The notes below the pieces were generated by a model that saw only the letters and a program-made list of their open reading frames with translations, was not told where the DNA came from and made no database searches. Shown piece by piece: positions 62,995 through 64,000 of a stretch of 64,000 nucleotides of DNA (positions are counted from its first letter, which is position 1; every line of letters begins with the position of its first letter). This stretch comes from JBBDXI01 sp040902425 (lineage in GTDB: Bacteria; Planctomycetota; Phycisphaerae; Phycisphaerales; UBA1924). The stretch lies in the NCBI GenBank assembly GCA_040902425.1, contig JBBDXI010000103.1, positions 1 to 64,000 of the forward strand, read 5' to 3'. Made by a program: the position numbers and the translations under genes.

Positions 62995-63053
62995 CCAGCC
63001 CGAGTCCCCGAGCCCGCCGAGCCGTCAGCCTCCGGGGCGACGACCGCCGCCCT

Positions 63054-63105
63054 TGGTAAAGCCCGCTTTACCATGCCGGCGCGCTGGTAAAGAGGCCTTT
63101 ACCAG
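63054..63105. promoter_or_regulatory. Two palindromic operator-like sites, centres 31 bp apart
   Basis: TGGTAAAGCCCGCTTTACCA at 63054-63073 and TGGTAAAGAGGCCTTTACCA at 63085-63104 share perfect half-sites TGGTAAAG/CTTTACCA with different four-base centres. Their centres are about three helical turns apart, so two dimers could bind the same DNA face. They lie about 60-110 bases upstream of the rpsU -35 box. Confidence 0.65.
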
Positions 63106-63218
63106 CACGGCGTCCCAGGCTCTCCCCTCGTTGGCCTCCCGCGGGATGCCCGTCAGGAACAGGCATGAAACGGAAACCTCGCCACGCTGGCGGCGCGGCC
63201 AAAGCGGCTCGGGCCACG

Positions 63219-63258
63219 TTGTGATACTCCGGTGCGATCCGCGGCGCCCTTGTGATAC
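63219..63258. repeat. Direct repeat TTGTGATAC, 31 bp apart
   Basis: TTGTGATAC at 63219-63227 and 63250-63258. The offset equals the spacing of the two palindromes at 63054-63105. Located between the citrate synthase stop and rpsU. Confidence 0.5.
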
Positions 63259-63294
63259 CAAACGGCAAAAAAGTACCACACGGGCCGGGACCGC

Positions 63295-64000
63295 CTACCG
63301 CTGCTCCACCGGCGTGTACCGCACATCGTGCGGCCCCACGTACTTCGCCGCCGGCCGGTACAGCCGGTTGTCCTGAAGCTGCTCGATCACGTGCCCCGAC
63401 CACCCCCCGATCCGCGACAGCACGAACATCGGCGTGAACAGGTCCAGCGGCAGCCCGATGCAGTGGTACGTCGTCGCCGAGTAGAAATCGACGTTCGGGT
63501 AGATCCCCTTCGCCGCCACCTCCCGCTCCATCACCTCCTCGATCCGCTTGCTCTTCTCGTACAGCGGCGTGTTCCCCGTGTCCGCCGCCAGTTGCTTCGC
63601 CAGCGCCCGCAGGTGCCGGGCCCGCGGGTCGTACGCCTTGTACACCCGGTGCCCGAACCCCATGATCTTGTCCTTCCGCGCCAGCTTGTCCTTCACATAG
63701 GCCTCGGCCGCCTCCACCGAGGGGATCTCGTTGAGCATCTCCATCACGCCCTCGTTCGCCCCGCCGTGCAGCGGCCCCCGCAGAGACCCGATCGCCCCCG
63801 TGATCGCCGAGTAGATGTCGCTCAGCGTCGAGATGATCACCCGCGCCGAGAACGTCGAGTTGTTCAGCCCGTGGTCCGTGTGCAGCACCAGGCACACATC
63901 CACCGCCCGCGCCATCGTCCCCGTCGGCCGCTCCCCGCGCAGCATGTAGAGGAAGTTCTCCGCGATCGGCAGCGTCCGGTCCGGCTTCACCGCCGGCAGC
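63295..64000 (-). CDS. gltA: Citrate synthase, C-terminal part (5' end outside window)
   Basis: The visible 235 residues include the catalytic His regions: HTDHGLNNSTFSARVIISTL, GPLHGGANEGVMEML (oxaloacetate-binding His), GFGHRVYKAYDPRARHLRAL, then NVDFYSATTYHCIGLPLDLF TPMF and RIGGWSGHVIEQL. Condenses oxaloacetate and acetyl-CoA at the entry to the citric acid cycle. Stop TAG at 63297-63295, followed by a GC-rich stretch and a T6 run that could terminate transcription. Methylcitrate synthase is possible but less likely. Confidence 0.93.
   Translation of the reverse strand, partial: LPAVKPDRTLPIAENFLYMLRGERPTGTMARAVDVCLVLHTDHGLNNSTFSARVIISTLSDIYSAITGAIGSLRGPLHGGANEGVMEMLNEIPSVEAAEAYVKDKLARKDKIMGFGHRVYKAYDPRARHLRALAKQLAADTGNTPLYEKSKRIEEVMEREVAAKGIYPNVDFYSATTYHCIGLPLDLFTPMFVLSRIGGWSGHVIEQLQDNRLYRPAAKYVGPHDVRYTPVEQR

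Overview
This is a GC-rich chromosomal window, probably from a member of the Planctomycetota, class Phycisphaerae. That assignment rests on several things: a moxR/DUF58/BatA/von Willebrand-domain cluster with very large VWA proteins, a single long flagellar operon whose order suits that group, small conserved proteins of planctomycete type, and widespread use of GTG starts. It is draft sequence. Two runs of ten N (31910-31919 and 39018-39027) sit beside poly-C/poly-G; one splits flhA and the other lies between motA and fliL.

Layout. 1-12358 (minus strand): an envelope or metal-binding VWA cluster transcribed right to left (NHL lipoprotein, large VWA protein, MoxR ATPase, DUF58 protein, BatA-like protein, and a membrane protein cut by the left edge). 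Every gene-gene junction in it is filled by a different short-period repeat element, usually as two inverted arms. Two of these elements carry a gene in the middle: a four-helix-bundle protein and a broken GxxExxY protein. 12651-15659 (plus): enoyl-CoA hydratase and acyl-CoA dehydrogenase (fatty-acid beta-oxidation). 15711-19774 (minus): DUF2795 protein, secreted beta-helix/PA14-like protein, an isolated nuoC and a nucleotidyltransferase. 19957-25260 (plus): small proteins, two lipoproteins (a TolB-like propeller and a companion), a Xer recombinase behind an 18-base poly-C tract, a secreted protein, and the 3' remnant of an M48 peptidase. 25267-27104 (minus): secreted redoxin-like protein and folK.

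27181-51808 (minus) is a nearly continuous flagellar locus. In transcription order it runs flgB, flgC, fliE, fliF, fliG, fliH, fliI, fliJ, a MotE-like coiled-coil protein, fliK, flgD, a flagellar-operon protein, flgE, motA-like, [gap], fliL, fliN, fliO, fliP, fliQ, fliR, flhB, flhA, then flhF, flhG, a small membrane protein and the flagellar sigma factor fliA. Basal body, export gate, ATPase, hook and regulatory genes are all present; motB and fliM are not visible. Several junctions again hold repeat elements, some of which supply the stop codon of the upstream gene. A tRNA-Arg(TCT) lies just upstream of flgB.

51935-64000: ctaB (heme O synthase) with a SCO1/SenC copper chaperone (cytochrome oxidase assembly), an unknown zinc-ribbon membrane protein, two small proteins, an aminopeptidase P, a degenerate receiver-like protein, tilS, a coiled-coil/HTH membrane protein, a membrane pyrophosphatase, ribosomal protein S21 with a Gly/Pro-rich tail, and the 3' part of citrate synthase cut by the right edge.

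Most notable signals: (1) the junction-filling inverted repeat elements, including gene-bearing and empty members of the same family; (2) a recurrent -10 box placed exactly six bases before the start codon of genes that lack a Shine-Dalgarno, implying routine leaderless transcription; (3) paired 20-bp palindromes three helical turns apart upstream of rpsU. All calls were made by reading the sequence; no database search was possible.
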